The notes beneath the pieces are model-generated. The model did not search any database and was not told where the DNA came from. It saw only the letters and a list, made by a program, of their open reading frames with translations. A stretch of 64,000 bases of DNA, taken from Zygnema cylindricum. Its lineage: Eukaryota > Streptophyta > Zygnematophyceae > Zygnematales > Zygnemataceae. Shown here piece by piece: positions 24,410-35,386 of the stretch (position 1 is the first letter of the stretch; each line of letters starts with the position of its first letter). A program made the translations under genes and the position numbers. Where the stretch lies: contig JBBHKE010001153.1 in NCBI GenBank assembly GCA_037447655.1, positions 39,521 through 103,520 of the forward strand. Direction: 5' to 3'.

Positions 24410-24632
24410 CACCTTGTATCGCCATTAGGGTTAATGTTTTTTTTTACACTTAAAACGTTTTTTCTCCGTACCCACTTGTCGGATTCTGGATCTGGCGATT
24501 CGATTGAAAGGTAAATTCTCACCTTCCGATTGTCGATCTCCGTCTCAAAATCGGACAAGTGTGTACGGAGAAAAGATGTTTTATGAGGCGAAAAAATTAT
24601 AAACACTAATAGAGTAATAGCGATACACGGTG
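24410..24632. mobile_element. TA-target MITE, short class, complete copy
   Basis: Left end CACCTTGTATCGCCATTAGGG, right end complementary (GCGATACACGGTG), TA at 24408-24409 and 24633-24634. Arms TTTTTTCTCCGTACCCACTTG / CAAGTGTGTACGGAGAAAAG form a near-perfect hairpin. It is 223 bp, non-coding. Confidence 0.9.
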
Positions 24633-24670
24633 TACCTTATAAAAACTTGAAATTGTGTTTCATACGCTTA

Positions 24671-24734
24671 GGGTGAAATTCCATTAGAGGAAAAGTGGGG
24701 TTGTTTACTGGAAGCCGTACGATTTCGTACAGAT
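24671..24734. mobile_element. Harbinger/Tourist-like 5' end, cut by assembly gap
   Basis: TTA (24668-24670) then GGGTGAAATTCCATTAGAGG, homologous to the start of the element at 11517. The sequence runs into the N gap; beyond the gap no matching internal part or 3' end is present, so missing or rearranged sequence is likely. Confidence 0.75.
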
Positions 24735-24744
24735 NNNNNNNNNN
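24735..24744. other. Assembly gap (10 N)
   Basis: Ten undetermined bases. The flanking sequence changes character abruptly from GTAC-rich transposon DNA to DNA of different composition, so the true gap size is probably not ten. Confidence 0.95.
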
Positions 24745-27036
24745 TACTTCATTTACAACAAAAGCATAGGGGAAAGAGTTGTCATCCGAGGTTAGAATGG
24801 AGAGACTGGGCACACCCAGCACGGCGCGTGGAGTACGTGGAGTACGTCACACCGTTTAGGAAAAAGCCCAAATTTTGAGCAAGGGACCTTTGATCAAGAT
24901 CGAAGGGTTCAAAAAGATCATAAAATTCAATGAAAGGCAATACTTCCTTTGTTGTTAGGGGGTGACGGGCATGGATGGCTTCAATCTCCTAAATTGGTGA
25001 TGAGGTGAAAGGTTGAAGTGCTCGGGCAAAGGATTTGCCACACTGCATGAGGTGCATGAGGTGCGCGGCACGACCCACACGGGTCAGAGAGGTAAGATTG
25101 GAGCCTACTGTTGAGAAAGGGGATACGAAAACAACATTTACTTCATATGCATGCTCTTGTTGGAGCGAATTCCAATCCCCTCGTAGGAAATGTTGACATG
25201 TCAAACGTCTTTCGCATGCCAACAACGAGAGGCGAGATCATAACCAAGAAATATAAGTATAAAAAAAATACTTGATACGAGCGTATAGTCGGGGTAAAGG
25301 GTAACTATAGTGGTAGCACCCCAACACATTAAGGTCGCGAAAAAAAATCCCAATCGTGATAGAAAGGATGTCACATAATGGGGTTAAGTGTTGGATAATC
25401 GACTTGTGAGTTAGGAGTTGAAATGGTCTTAGTACACCTTTTTGTTGTATCTCACCAAACTGACACCCCTAACCTATGGTTTCCCGCAACTCGGATAAGT
25501 AACCCCTATTGCAGGTAAATTAAACTAGCAATTTACAATTGCGGGAGAAAAAAAATCAAGGTTGGTCAAAGGTAATGGTGGAAGCGCAGATTTGAAAGGG
25601 AGGTGTAATGTTTGAGGGAACACATGTTTTTTCGATTGGAGGAGTTGGTAGAACAAAATGTGTGTAAAATGGGGAAGGGATAGTTGAATGACCAAAGGTG
25701 ATTGGTGAATAGAAGGGTTCGAGTTAAAGGTTCAAAACAAAGATTCGGGTAAGGGGAAGAATACCGAGGTACTAGTGTAGGTAGGGGATGGTTTTCCAAA
25801 GTTTTTGGTGAGGGTGCCTTCATAGGTGGAGCGTCTTTGTCAAAGGTTTGAGGTTGGACGGTGGCTGGTTTAAGTGACGATCCGAGAGGGTTGGAAAGCC
25901 CATGCGAAGGTGTCATGCGATTCCAAAAGGTGGTGGAGAGGGCAAGGGGGATCGTGTCACTCGTCACTTTTGAGGTGATGCGCGGAACTAGAAGGTGTAG
26001 AATTTTGATTTCATTTATGACGACGAGGAAGGGATGTTTTAAGGACACAATTTGGATGTCACATTCTTTTTATAACAACCATTGAGTGGCTATGTGATTT
26101 TTTTAAGCTAGTTGTTGGGCATCGAGGAGAAGGGATGACACGGGTGACATGTGCAAGTTTTAGGCCTACCCTTTTTTAGCAATGTAACTTTGTATTATTT
26201 GTTCGTCACAACCCTTAAGGGTGATGACGCATGTATAGATAGTATTAGGACTTGCTTTGTCTTTTTATGTGCGAAACAATTATAAATAGTGTGCACCCAC
26301 ACACGTGGGAACAAGTTTGAGAGACTATAAATTGCATTTACGGATTTGGTTGATTTCAAAGTGTTTGACTCAGCTGCATGCGCGATTGACTGGTAGAAAG
26401 GCAAAGGTGTTCCTCATAAAATATAAGTGGAATTGAAGAACTACATGGCTTTATTGGATCCGTAAAAAAAAATAGTTACCAAGGTACATCGTCAAGCTCG
26501 AAGTGTTTCATATGTTCTTGCCACGTTCTAAATCCAAGGGTATTCACGACCCTTGGTTAGATTTTGTATTCTTACACTTGCTGAAAAAACACCTCACGAA
26601 GTAGTTTTTACAAACCATACAATATCTCGTTTTTGCTAACGCATGATATTTCATACAGGCACGGGAGGTGATGATGTCGTTGCCTCCAAAGAACTCGGCT
26701 GTGCACACTGAGATTGCTTTGGAGACGTTTTGAGACCCTCGACTCGTCCGTCGACAACTACTTATAGGAATGCACTCGTTGATCTTTTGATGCTAGAGGA
26801 CATGGGAGCCCTTCTCCACTTATCGTGCGGATTTTAATTAGCAACATATCCCTGTCGCCCTTAAGGGTGCCCAAACTTCAAACTTTATTTGATAGGGCAC
26901 AGACGAATGATGCATGTGGGCTTCGGGACTCGCCGTTGAGCTATTTATGATATTCGTAATTTTGACCTTTAGAGTGACATAGTCGTAAGCTTTGGGTTGG
27001 GGCCCACTTTTGCTTTTGTTTATAGGGTACAAAGTA
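24745..27036. other. Unassigned region, possible decayed coding DNA
   Basis: Composition differs from the flanking transposon DNA: fewer GTAC words and more purine-rich text on the plus strand. On the minus strand an open stretch at about 25225-24989 (containing SLTRVGRAAHLMHLMQCGKS) continues past one stop into EIEAIHARHPLTTKEVLPF near 24970-24900. This could be a decayed coding region. I recognise no family. The 160-residue frame at 25566-26048 is Pro/Ser/Thr-rich low-complexity text and I do not trust it. Confidence 0.35.
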
Positions 27037-27110
27037 CACCGCGAATCGTTATTAGCCTTATGTACGCTATATCGGCACCCCAAAATTTTGACATTGATAC
27101 CCGAAATACA
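27037..27110. mobile_element. TA-target element, solo left end
   Basis: TA (27035-27036) then CACCGCGAATCGTTATTAGC, an end of the TA-target family. No right terminus was found with confidence; GTGTGGTGTA near 27197-27206 may be a decayed one. Confidence 0.5.
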
Positions 27111-27885
27111 GTGATTGAATCTAATTTATCTTTGACATTAATTACGGTTCTAGTAAAATAGCGTCAATGGTATGACCGTACTGTATTCATTATTAGTGTG
27201 GTGTACGAAAAAAAGTTTGTTCGTACAGCAATGTACTTCATTACCAACATCCGTACGGAAATACTGGTTAACTTATGTCGGTGGCATACAAAGCTGCGCT
27301 TAGAAAAATAGCGGAATCCAGTTTCCAAAATAAACGTTCGCATACATTTAGAAGTTCGTTTTTTGTGTGTGTCAGTGTGAACTGATACATGTGCACATGC
27401 TAAAAACTGTCCATGTTACATAAACGCAATGTTGCCCACTTACACATGTTGATAGTTGAGTAAAGCTAAGACTAATACGGTGCCCTTTTAATTCTATTTC
27501 CGATCCTGCGAGATTATTAGTATATATCTTTACACTATTAAAGGGATTTTTAGGGTACATAATGGTAATACCAGACCTTTAAACAAACGAGACGCGTATT
27601 AGAGTTATGTTTTATTCTAAAATGGGCTATGTTTCACAAAATAACAACAAATTAGTGTCATATTGTGTACATATTAGAGTGAATTTACAAAATTTAGAAT
27701 TGAAAAAACGCGGCGCCTTGAAAACGAGAATTGGTACAATCTAGCGGCATATGCGGACAGAACACAAAAAAGAGATTTTGTGGTCAGACAAATCTCAACC
27801 ACATCCTCATTTGTTGACGGCATGCTTTTCAATCACGCATATGCATTTTTACACGACGTCCCCATTTTTTTGGCAGGATGCGTGT

Positions 27886-28045
27886 CATCGCCCCGCCGCC
27901 TCCTTTAATCCAGCGGCATCCAGTAGACTATGGCTCCCTCTATGGTTTACAGCGGCAGGCGTTTCGAACGTAATGTGGAGGAACAACAATAGAGGTCGAG
28001 CCAACATCGTCGCTATGTATTTCCGGGATTATAATGAAATCATTG
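27886..28045 (+). CDS. Possible exon, unknown protein
   Basis: TTTTTTTGGCAG precedes an open frame that includes WLPLWFTAAGVSNVMWRNN and IVAMYFRDYNEI and meets ATTG|GTAAGTG, a strong donor, near 28046. Beyond the donor the sequence becomes CT-rich (28075-28260), as introns or UTRs often are. No matching upstream or downstream exon was recognised. Could be a gene relic or chance. Confidence 0.3.
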
Positions 28046-28339
28046 GTAAGTGCGCAGCCCAGCATGTAAAATCATCTCTCTTGCGCTCTCTACATCTTTC
28101 TTCTTCCCCTTCATTTTCTCTTCCTCTCTATCCTTTAATCTCTCTCTCTACGAATTCTCCATCTCCCATATTTCTTCCCATTAACCCTCCCTACCCTTTT
28201 TTGTTGTTCACTTCTTTCCAGTTTCTCTCTCTCCATTTTTCTGTCTCATATCCTTTCTCTGCTTTTATTTCGGAGTGGTTTTTTTCCTATGTTATTCTTG
28301 TTTTCGTTCTGTGTCACTCTCTGTTCTTCTTTTTCACGT

Positions 28340-29159
28340 AATATTTTTCAAATCCACCTACCCTGTACTAATTTGTTATATTTTTTTATCTCGTGTATTA
28401 TGAATTGTCATCGATGATGAGGATATATCCGACGGCCGGTTGTATTGTACAGCACCCTACGGAAACATGCGATATAGGGAAGAATAAAATATCATGTTGA
28501 AGGTATTGGACCGTACGAAGCCGCATAGAGTATACCATTAGAAGCTTTCCATGGATCTTTATTTGTTACCACGGATGGGGGATACTTAGTTAGTGTTTGT
28601 AAAATATGTAGGTTTTTAAAATTACATTTAGAGGATTTCTTACTTACAAGCATAAATGTTAATACTTCATGACTATTTAGAGCTTTGTTGACTATTGCAG
28701 ATTAATAGGCCTTAGTTAAGTATTCGTTGTAGTTCAACATTGTAAACAGAGTTTACCATGAAAAATAAAATTGACGTATTTCTTTTCCCATTGTTTTAAT
28801 GAATGCTCGTATTTGTGTCACATTTTGGTGTATTTTCTATTCATTGCGTGTTTTATAATTGCTTTTATGTTGTTTCGTTGATATTATTGCATTAAAATAT
28901 ATTTCATGTAACCTGCATATTTTTATTGTGAGCATCTGTATATGCTCGAAATATGATTTTTATTTGTATTTTTTACTTCAAACCGCATATTATTCTTCAT
29001 CTTTGATTTTCCCGCATGAAAAAATTTGGTTTGATTTTCACTGCTGTATTAATGGTTTCAGTCTAGCGAAAATGAGATTCTCGACATAGGATTAAGGATG
29101 TTATTTGATCACAATAAAAAAAAATATCCAAGTAATTTAAAAACTCAAACTGTCTGAAT
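28340..29159. other. Intergenic, AT-rich
   Basis: AT-rich DNA between a CT-rich tract and the left end of the pogo-like element. No domain-bearing ORF or element end was recognised. Confidence 0.4.
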
Positions 29160-29860
29160 CAGCGACGAAGCAACCTCGGCGCTGAAAGGTTTCCACAAAT
29201 GGTTCCATGATTGAATTCAGCGACGACAGACTCTGCTTTGTCGGAGATGGTGAGAACGTTGTTTTGTCGCTGAAATCCCTTCTAGCGACAAAACATACTG
29301 TACTTCTCAAATATAATAACGATGTTGTGTCGTCGGTAAATTCCATCTAGCGACGACATAGCCTTTGCTTTGTCAACTATGATAATAATGTTTTTTCGTC
29401 GCATTATTAGTGTCTGTCGCTGAAATTCCTTCTAGCGACAAAACATATTTTTTTTTATGAAATATGATGACGATGTTGTGTCGTCGCTAAATGGAATTTA
29501 GCGACGACATAGCCTCTGCTTTGTCAACTATGATAATAATGTTTTTTCGTTGCTATATTAGTGTCTGTCGTTGAAATTCCTTCTAGCGACAAAACATACT
29601 TATTTTTATGAAATATGATGACGATGTTGTGTCGTCGCTAAATTGCATTTAGCGACGACATACTCTGCTTTGTCAGCTATGATAATAATGTTTTTTCGAC
29701 GCTAAAAAAGTGTCATGCGACGACAAATTATCGTCGCTGCAAGAGCAACCATTATTCAGTTCGATGAATATGGTGTTCATAAAAATAAGCACTGAAAAAT
29801 TTCCGAGGATCAACAAACGACGAAGCATAGTCGTCGCTGATTAGGGAATGTTGTAAATTG
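29160..29860. repeat. Subterminal array of about 150-bp units with palindromic GTCGTCGCTAAA cores
   Basis: TAGCGACGACATAGCCTTTG near 29348 recurs near 29499 and 29649, a period of about 150 bp. Each unit contains GTCGTCGCTAAAT...ATTTAGCGACGAC hairpins and CTTCTAGCGACAAAACATA. The last unit decays toward 29860. Likely cis sequence of the transposon. Confidence 0.85.
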
Positions 29861-30200
29861 CGACAAAATATAAACTTTAATGATACAAGCACACTGGAAT
29901 CTTCAACAACACAATAACAACAGCTGAAGGTAAATACATGATAATTTTGTAATATATATCGAATTCCACGACATACAAGGGTTTTTTACTTCATAAAAAA
30001 CAAAATCATATTTTCCCATATAAAAGACCATACACACATTCGAAATATGCTCTATCCAAAGAAATCAAATAAAACTGGACTCCTTGAACTGTCTACATTT
30101 ATCTGGAACCGGTTTAACTACTATTCCTTCACTATAATTAAACTACCAACCCCAAACTAATATATATTAAAAAAAAAAAAAAAACAATCAAATATTATGT

Positions 30201-33200
30201 TTAAAACTCGTTGCCGCTCATCCCTCCCTCATTGAAAATGCTGTCTTGTTGACTGTCGGCATCTTCAATATTTTGGAGGAATTCCCTTGCCCTCGGGCAT
30301 GGAGGTTCCACAGCTTCGCCTTCGAAGTGGTTGCGATATTTGTTGATTATGCCTTGCAGTTGTTGTGTGAGCATGTCTTCATCCCACTTTCCGTAGCGTA
30401 GAGACAAGCCACATTGAATCATGGCTTTTCTCGCATAACTCATTCCGTTTTTGTCTCTCATCGCATTGACCTCTCGGATGGAGTCCCTCGCCAATTTAAA
30501 AAAAAACGCTTTACCGGGTCCAACCAATTTACCGGACCATCCACGGCTAGAAGGTTTAGCCCATTGACCGTTCTCAATTCCTTTCGCCTTCCAACTATCC
30601 CAAATGCGACTCCACACGTCCTTGATTTTGGAAATCACGAAGGAGTCAGCCGGTTGAACAAGATGTGTTGCATTAGGTGGAAAATAGTGTAACACGGTGT
30701 TCTTGGCCTCTAGAACTCGCTCCAACTCGTCGGACGTGTTGTGACCACCGCAGTTGTCCAGAAATATAATTTTTTGACGTCCATCTCGATCCCCTTGGTA
30801 AGACCTTGCCTCTTCGACCCATTGTGGGAACACCGTTTTATCATTCCACCCCTTCGGACCAGTCCGGTAACAAACGCCTGCAAGTATATATAATACACAA
30901 ACAAAGGGAAAAAAAACTATCATTTTGAAATGCTTGCTTACATATGCATTACAGGGAAAGTAAGCTACGTGTGCTATAGAAACCTTCAAATATGAATAAT
31001 TACTTTAGATTAGAGAAATCAGAGTGTTAAAGAAGAAAAAATCACATATTTTGTAGTAAGAGAAGGGGAGAGGAGGTATGCGAGAGCTAGGTAATGAGAT
31101 ATACACAAAAAAAATAAACACAAAAACATGGTTAGATGCAAATAGATAAATCTCCATCAAAGCCAAGAAGACATAATACATAAACTGAAAACATTAAATA
31201 AGGGAGAAAAAACACACCGGGGACGTTGTCCGGTAAACCTTGTATCGGGTAACTTCTTGCTCGATTTGCAAAAATTATCATTGGGTTCTCGATACGAGCG
31301 TTCATCCCTCCACTTAATCGCACCATGAGAGTCATGGACTCGCCTCCTCCGGCAACATCAGCGTATTTCACCACTTCGTCCCCTCTAAACCCCAAAGTTT
31401 TCCCATTATCGGTGTTGACTATCATGTGAGTTTCATCCATGTTTTCCATGAGGTCTTCGTTGAAAAGTCCTGTTATACATTCGCCGCCAAGCCAAAACAA
31501 ATGTAGTTATTTTGGGTTTACGCAGTCAAGTATGGAATAAAACGATAACAATACACTAAAAAAATGTAACGTCTTTAATCTATATTGGTAAAGAAACTCA
31601 CCGGATTCAAACCCCCGCTTTAGAACGCCCATGTGGAAGGCTACGGTACGCTCAATGTATTCCTCTTTCTCGGGACTACATTGTAGTTTCCCCTTTTGTG
31701 CACGCACAACGATGTTGTGCTTCTCTTGACACCTTTGCACCCACCTTTTGTTTATTACCGGATGTATTTCGGACCCGTCCTTGTTGAACCATTCCGGGCC
31801 GTACTCTTTCCTCCTTTCTCTTATTATGTCCCTAGCGATGTCCCCGAGAATTGTGGTGGACATCTTCATACCCGCTTTCTTAAAACGTTCGAAATCCGAA
31901 AGTAACTCCTCGTGTATAACCGTGACCCAAGCGGCTTCCTTCCTTCCTCGTCCCGGCAAAGCCTTGGTAACTGCCACCGATCTCGTCCCAAAACTAGAAG
32001 TAGAAAACGTACGGGTTGTCTCTCGTATTCCGTCAAGCGTGGACCTCCTCTCTACCCACCATCGCTTGGCCTTTTGGTACCCTGTAAACAATAAACAATG
32101 TCAAAAGTATTAATCAGATTCCTGAATGGAAAGTCGTATAAATAAGGGTTAACGACTCTAAAAGGAAACAACACTTTTCAGCGACAAAAATTTGCTGTCG
32201 CAAATTCAGCGACAAAAGAATCACGTCGTTATAACTGCAAAAATACATTTTTATTTAACAACATCGTTGATACGTAGTAAGCTGCCGACTACCAATGAGA
32301 ATTCCTCACTTCGCCGACGAACTAGCGACGACCTTGTGTCGTCGTTAAGCCGGGAAAGATGAATAGCAAACACAATGGCGATATCAGAAATATCAAATGG
32401 ACGACTAAAAGTCGAATTTAAATTCATTTTTTGAAAAAAAAAAAAAAAAAACTATTAAATTTACACTTGCATGAATAAAAAAAAAAAAAAATAATAATAA
32501 CATTGTGGCACCCAATGTAGGTTGAGGGCTAAATCGGGGTACCTCTCCTTCGAATGAGGTACACGAAATTGACCCTCGTCATCTCCCATCAACGTCGCCT
32601 AATGGCAGCAAGCTCTCGAGTTAAATTATTAATTAAGCGACGAACCGTTATCATCGCTATTTCTTGCGCCTCCAAACGGCGATGGAGATTTTGAACTTCA
32701 TTCCTCAATCGGTCTACTTCTAGTGGTGGAGGGGGCTCATCAACATGTGGGACCCTCGAAATTTCCCAAAGATACGTACGCCTCACTTGCACATTTCGGA
32801 AACGTTGTAAGACCACACTTCGAGCATCTAAAAATTCGTTTAGCTCCGGAGTACGAATTGCACGACGTAGAATGGTAAATAACCGTGGGTCCCAAGGGTG
32901 ATATTGTCGGATTAATTCCGGGACATCTATTTCAAATCCAATCGGTCGGCGTACAATCCATGTGAAACGTTCGTCATTTGGCTGAAAATGCCTAATGTAT
33001 GGGAAATTTGACGCATGGTTGTATGATGCGATGTACAGCCATGTTGGGTGGGCAGGGACATCCGGATGGATGTCGAGAATTTCCGGGACGGGGTTCAACC
33101 ACCGGTCAATAGGCCTCGCCTCCCCGTAACGCCAATAATCAGGCCATTCCTCGACCGGGATGTAATGGGCAGTCGTCGGTCGGAAGCCATCCATGGCCTC

Positions 33201-35386
33201 ATCTCCGACTGGAGGCGGGAAAAACCAATCGGGTTCTTCCTCTCGAATTACCACATCACGCTCGGCCGGAATTTGAGGTCCTTGTACCGCCACGAGAGCT
33301 CTATCACGATTCGGTGATGGTGGAAAAGCAACAACCTCGTCGTCGTCTCCATATTCTTCTTCCATGCGTCTCTCCGAGCTCTCTGAAGATTGCCGATCCG
33401 AGGTTGAGGGATCGTCGTCGTATCTTGCGACCGGAATGTCCGACGATTCGGTTTCTTCCGGTTCTCCCTCCTCTTCCGTAGGCTCTTCCCCTTCCTCAAT
33501 AGGCTCGTCCGACGCAGTTCCTGAGGGTTCGTATTCCTCGTCTACCTCCTTACCCTCTCCTACTTCGCGGACACCTTCTTCGTTCGCTCTAATCCCTTCA
33601 TTTGGTAAATCCCCTTCCGACACACTTCCCCTTACTACCCCCTCCGTGCCCGTCCCTTCCCTCCCCATCGCCTCAGTTTCCTCCATATCATCTATGTCAA
33701 CATTCGATTCTTCCCCCTCTCTCAAAACCAACTCAATTCCAACCCTTTCCCTACCGCCCTCTTCCGGTTCCACCCTATTCCCTAGCAGTCCTTCGTTTGA
33801 CCCCCTTTCTCTCTCTAAGTTCTCCCCTCCACGTATGTCACCCCCCATCGCGGTTGCCGTTGGTAGTGGACGAAATCGCCTCGGAATGGCAGTGCGCGCT
33901 CGTTTGAATGGTCGTTGGCCGCCCTCCATTAAAAAAAATAACTATTGTTTAAGCGGAAAAATTGAGAAAACACAATTGTGGAAGTGAAACACAACCTAAA
34001 AGACGCTCTTTTATTCAGACCTAAACCCAGACAGTCCAACTGTAAAAAAAGTCCAATATTTACAGTTATAAAATTGAACCGTTGGCCCTGCGACTTATAA
34101 ACTGACATTCGAGCGACGACAGAATGTCGTCGCTCGTTCAACTCTATTCAAGTTTCTCGAAATTGGTTCGACGAAACAACGTTGTCGTCCGCGAATTACA
34201 TTCGAGAATACCAACGTTGGATAATTTGAATTTAATGTCGTCGGTGGTTTAGTCTAAACGACGAACCATTGTCGTCGGTCATTTGCACTTTCGACTCCGC
34301 GAATTAAATTCGAGAATACCATCGTTGGATAATTTGAACTAATGTCGTCGCTGGTTTGGTCTAAACGACGAACCACTGTCGTCGGTCATTTGCACTTTCG
34401 ACTCCGCGAATTAAATTCGAGAATACCATCGTTGGATAATTTGAACTAATGTCGTCGCTGGTTTGGTCTAAACGACGAACCACTGTCGTCGGTCATTTGC
34501 ACTTTCGACTCCGCGAATTAAATTCGAGAATACCATCGTTGGATAATTTGAACTAATGTCGTCGCTGGTTTGGTCTAAACGACGAACCACTATCGTCGGT
34601 CATTTGCACTTTCGAACCAACGAGGTATCCTCATCCATTAAATTATGTTTGTCGTATCCATCATTGAAGTGACGACATGGTGTCGTCGCTTCCACCGCGA
34701 CAAAGACACGGCATCGCTAATACGCTGTCGCCATAAGGAAATCGCAAGACATTCGGAAAATAATACTAAAAAACAACAAAACAATGCAAAGTAGTCGACA
34801 ACATAGAAAACTCGCACTAATAGGGGGTTAGTGAGAAGTCAGTTTAGAGTTCGAGAGAGAAAGGTGACGTTCAAAAATAATACTGTACAAATAATTTAAA
34901 AGCACAACAAATTTAAAATATAACAACATATTGTGCATGACAATAATAACATAAAAGGAAGGAGGAAACGAAATCAATTAATAAATGGGAGAAAGTTTGC
35001 TTGAAAGGGCTTACTTGTACCGTACACTCCGGTAAATGCTCGGGAAACTTTCTTATGGTCCTTGGAATGAGTTCAGCTGAGCCGTTATCTTCACAGTCCT
35101 TCAACATCCAGTGTATTACTCGCATCCGAGTTGCCTTGGTGGACACGTGTTGAACTTTACGGCGGGAGAAACGTCCCCTGATATTGGCCGAAGACGGAAA
35201 AAAACCTTCCACAATGGCCGCCGGGTCTACCGACGTTTCGATTTCCGCCTCACTCTCATCCTCGTTTGGAAGTGCGTTTTCCTCGTCGTTCCTCTCATTT
35301 TCCTCATCTTCTTCAACCTGAGCGTTATGGGGATTGTGGTTGTTATTGCCCGGATTGGATCCCCAAATTCTATTAAGGGTCCACAT
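30201..35386 (-). CDS. pogo-like transposase (DDE superfamily), four exons
   Basis: Model: 35386-35015, 32070-31602, 31469-31218, 30877-30201, all GT-AG, 1770 nt, 589 aa with no internal stop. Exon 1 is acidic (EEDEENERND) and ends in a helix-turn-helix-like stretch (IHWML...LIPRTIRKFPEHL). Exon 2 continues with AKRWWVERR, then a CENP-B/Tc5-type DNA-binding domain ending around LQCSPEKEEYIERT. Exons 3-4 hold the DDE catalytic domain: first Asp in NMDETHM, second in FLDNCGGHN, third in HLVQPADSF, with 36 residues between the last two. It would cut and join transposon DNA in the nucleus. The first intron (about 2.9 kb) contains the 446-aa ORF. An alternative exon 1-2 junction (acceptor after TTTACAG at 32082) is also possible. 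The start is the first ATG of exon 1; an upstream exon cannot be excluded. Confidence 0.8.
32160..32350. repeat. Internal GTCGTCGCT-like repeats between the two transposon ORFs
   Basis: Several CAGCGACAAAA, CTAGCGACGACC and GTCGTCGTTAAG words lie between transposase exon 2 and the accessory ORF. An A-rich tract follows at 32437-32490. Confidence 0.7.
32589..33929 (-). CDS. 446-aa accessory ORF of the pogo-like transposon, unknown function
   Basis: A continuous ATG-to-stop frame on the same strand as the transposase, inside its large first intron. Residues 1-75 are basic then mixed (start MEGGQRPFKRARTAIPRRF); 75-210 are very acidic and Ser-rich (EEGEEPTEEEGEPEETESS); 230-390 look globular and aromatic-rich (PVEEWPDYWRYGEARPIDRW, IRQYHPWDPRLFTILRRAI); 395-446 is a predicted coiled coil (LRNEVQNLHRRLEAQEIAM) ending in RRR. 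I recognise no family. The basic N-terminus, acidic tract and C-terminal coiled coil would suit a DNA- or protein-binding partner of the transposase, as second ORFs are in CACTA and PIF/Harbinger elements; that is inference. It could also be a captured host gene fragment. Confidence 0.65.
   Translation of the reverse strand: MEGGQRPFKRARTAIPRRFRPLPTATAMGGDIRGGENLERERGSNEGLLGNRVEPEEGGRERVGIELVLREGEESNVDIDDMEETEAMGREGTGTEGVVRGSVSEGDLPNEGIRANEEGVREVGEGKEVDEEYEPSGTASDEPIEEGEEPTEEEGEPEETESSDIPVARYDDDPSTSDRQSSESSERRMEEEYGDDDEVVAFPPSPNRDRALVAVQGPQIPAERDVVIREEEPDWFFPPPVGDEAMDGFRPTTAHYIPVEEWPDYWRYGEARPIDRWLNPVPEILDIHPDVPAHPTWLYIASYNHASNFPYIRHFQPNDERFTWIVRRPIGFEIDVPELIRQYHPWDPRLFTILRRAIRTPELNEFLDARSVVLQRFRNVQVRRTYLWEISRVPHVDEPPPPLEVDRLRNEVQNLHRRLEAQEIAMITVRRLINNLTRELAAIRRR
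34110..34715. repeat. 107-bp tandem repeat array in the pogo-like element
   Basis: GTCGTCGGTCATTTGCACTT starts at 34271, 34378 and 34485, and as ATCGTCGGTC at 34592: a period of exactly 107 bp, with a diverged copy from about 34164. Units contain GTCGTCGCTGGTTTGGTCTA and CGACGAACCACT. Near-identity of the middle copies indicates recent expansion. Further GTCGTCGCT palindromes flank the array on both sides. Confidence 0.9.

Noticed and set aside
25566-26048. 160-aa minus-strand ORF
   Set aside because: Pro/Ser/Thr/Leu low-complexity text without recognisable motifs, splice context or start context.
33364-33987. 207-aa plus-strand Ser-rich ORF
   Set aside because: Complement of the acidic region of the 446-aa ORF; GAA/GAG codons read backwards give Ser/Pro/Leu.
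34164-34613. CRISPR-like or centromeric repeat array
   Set aside because: A plant genome context and a 107-bp uninterrupted tandem unit without spacers; it is an internal array of a transposon.
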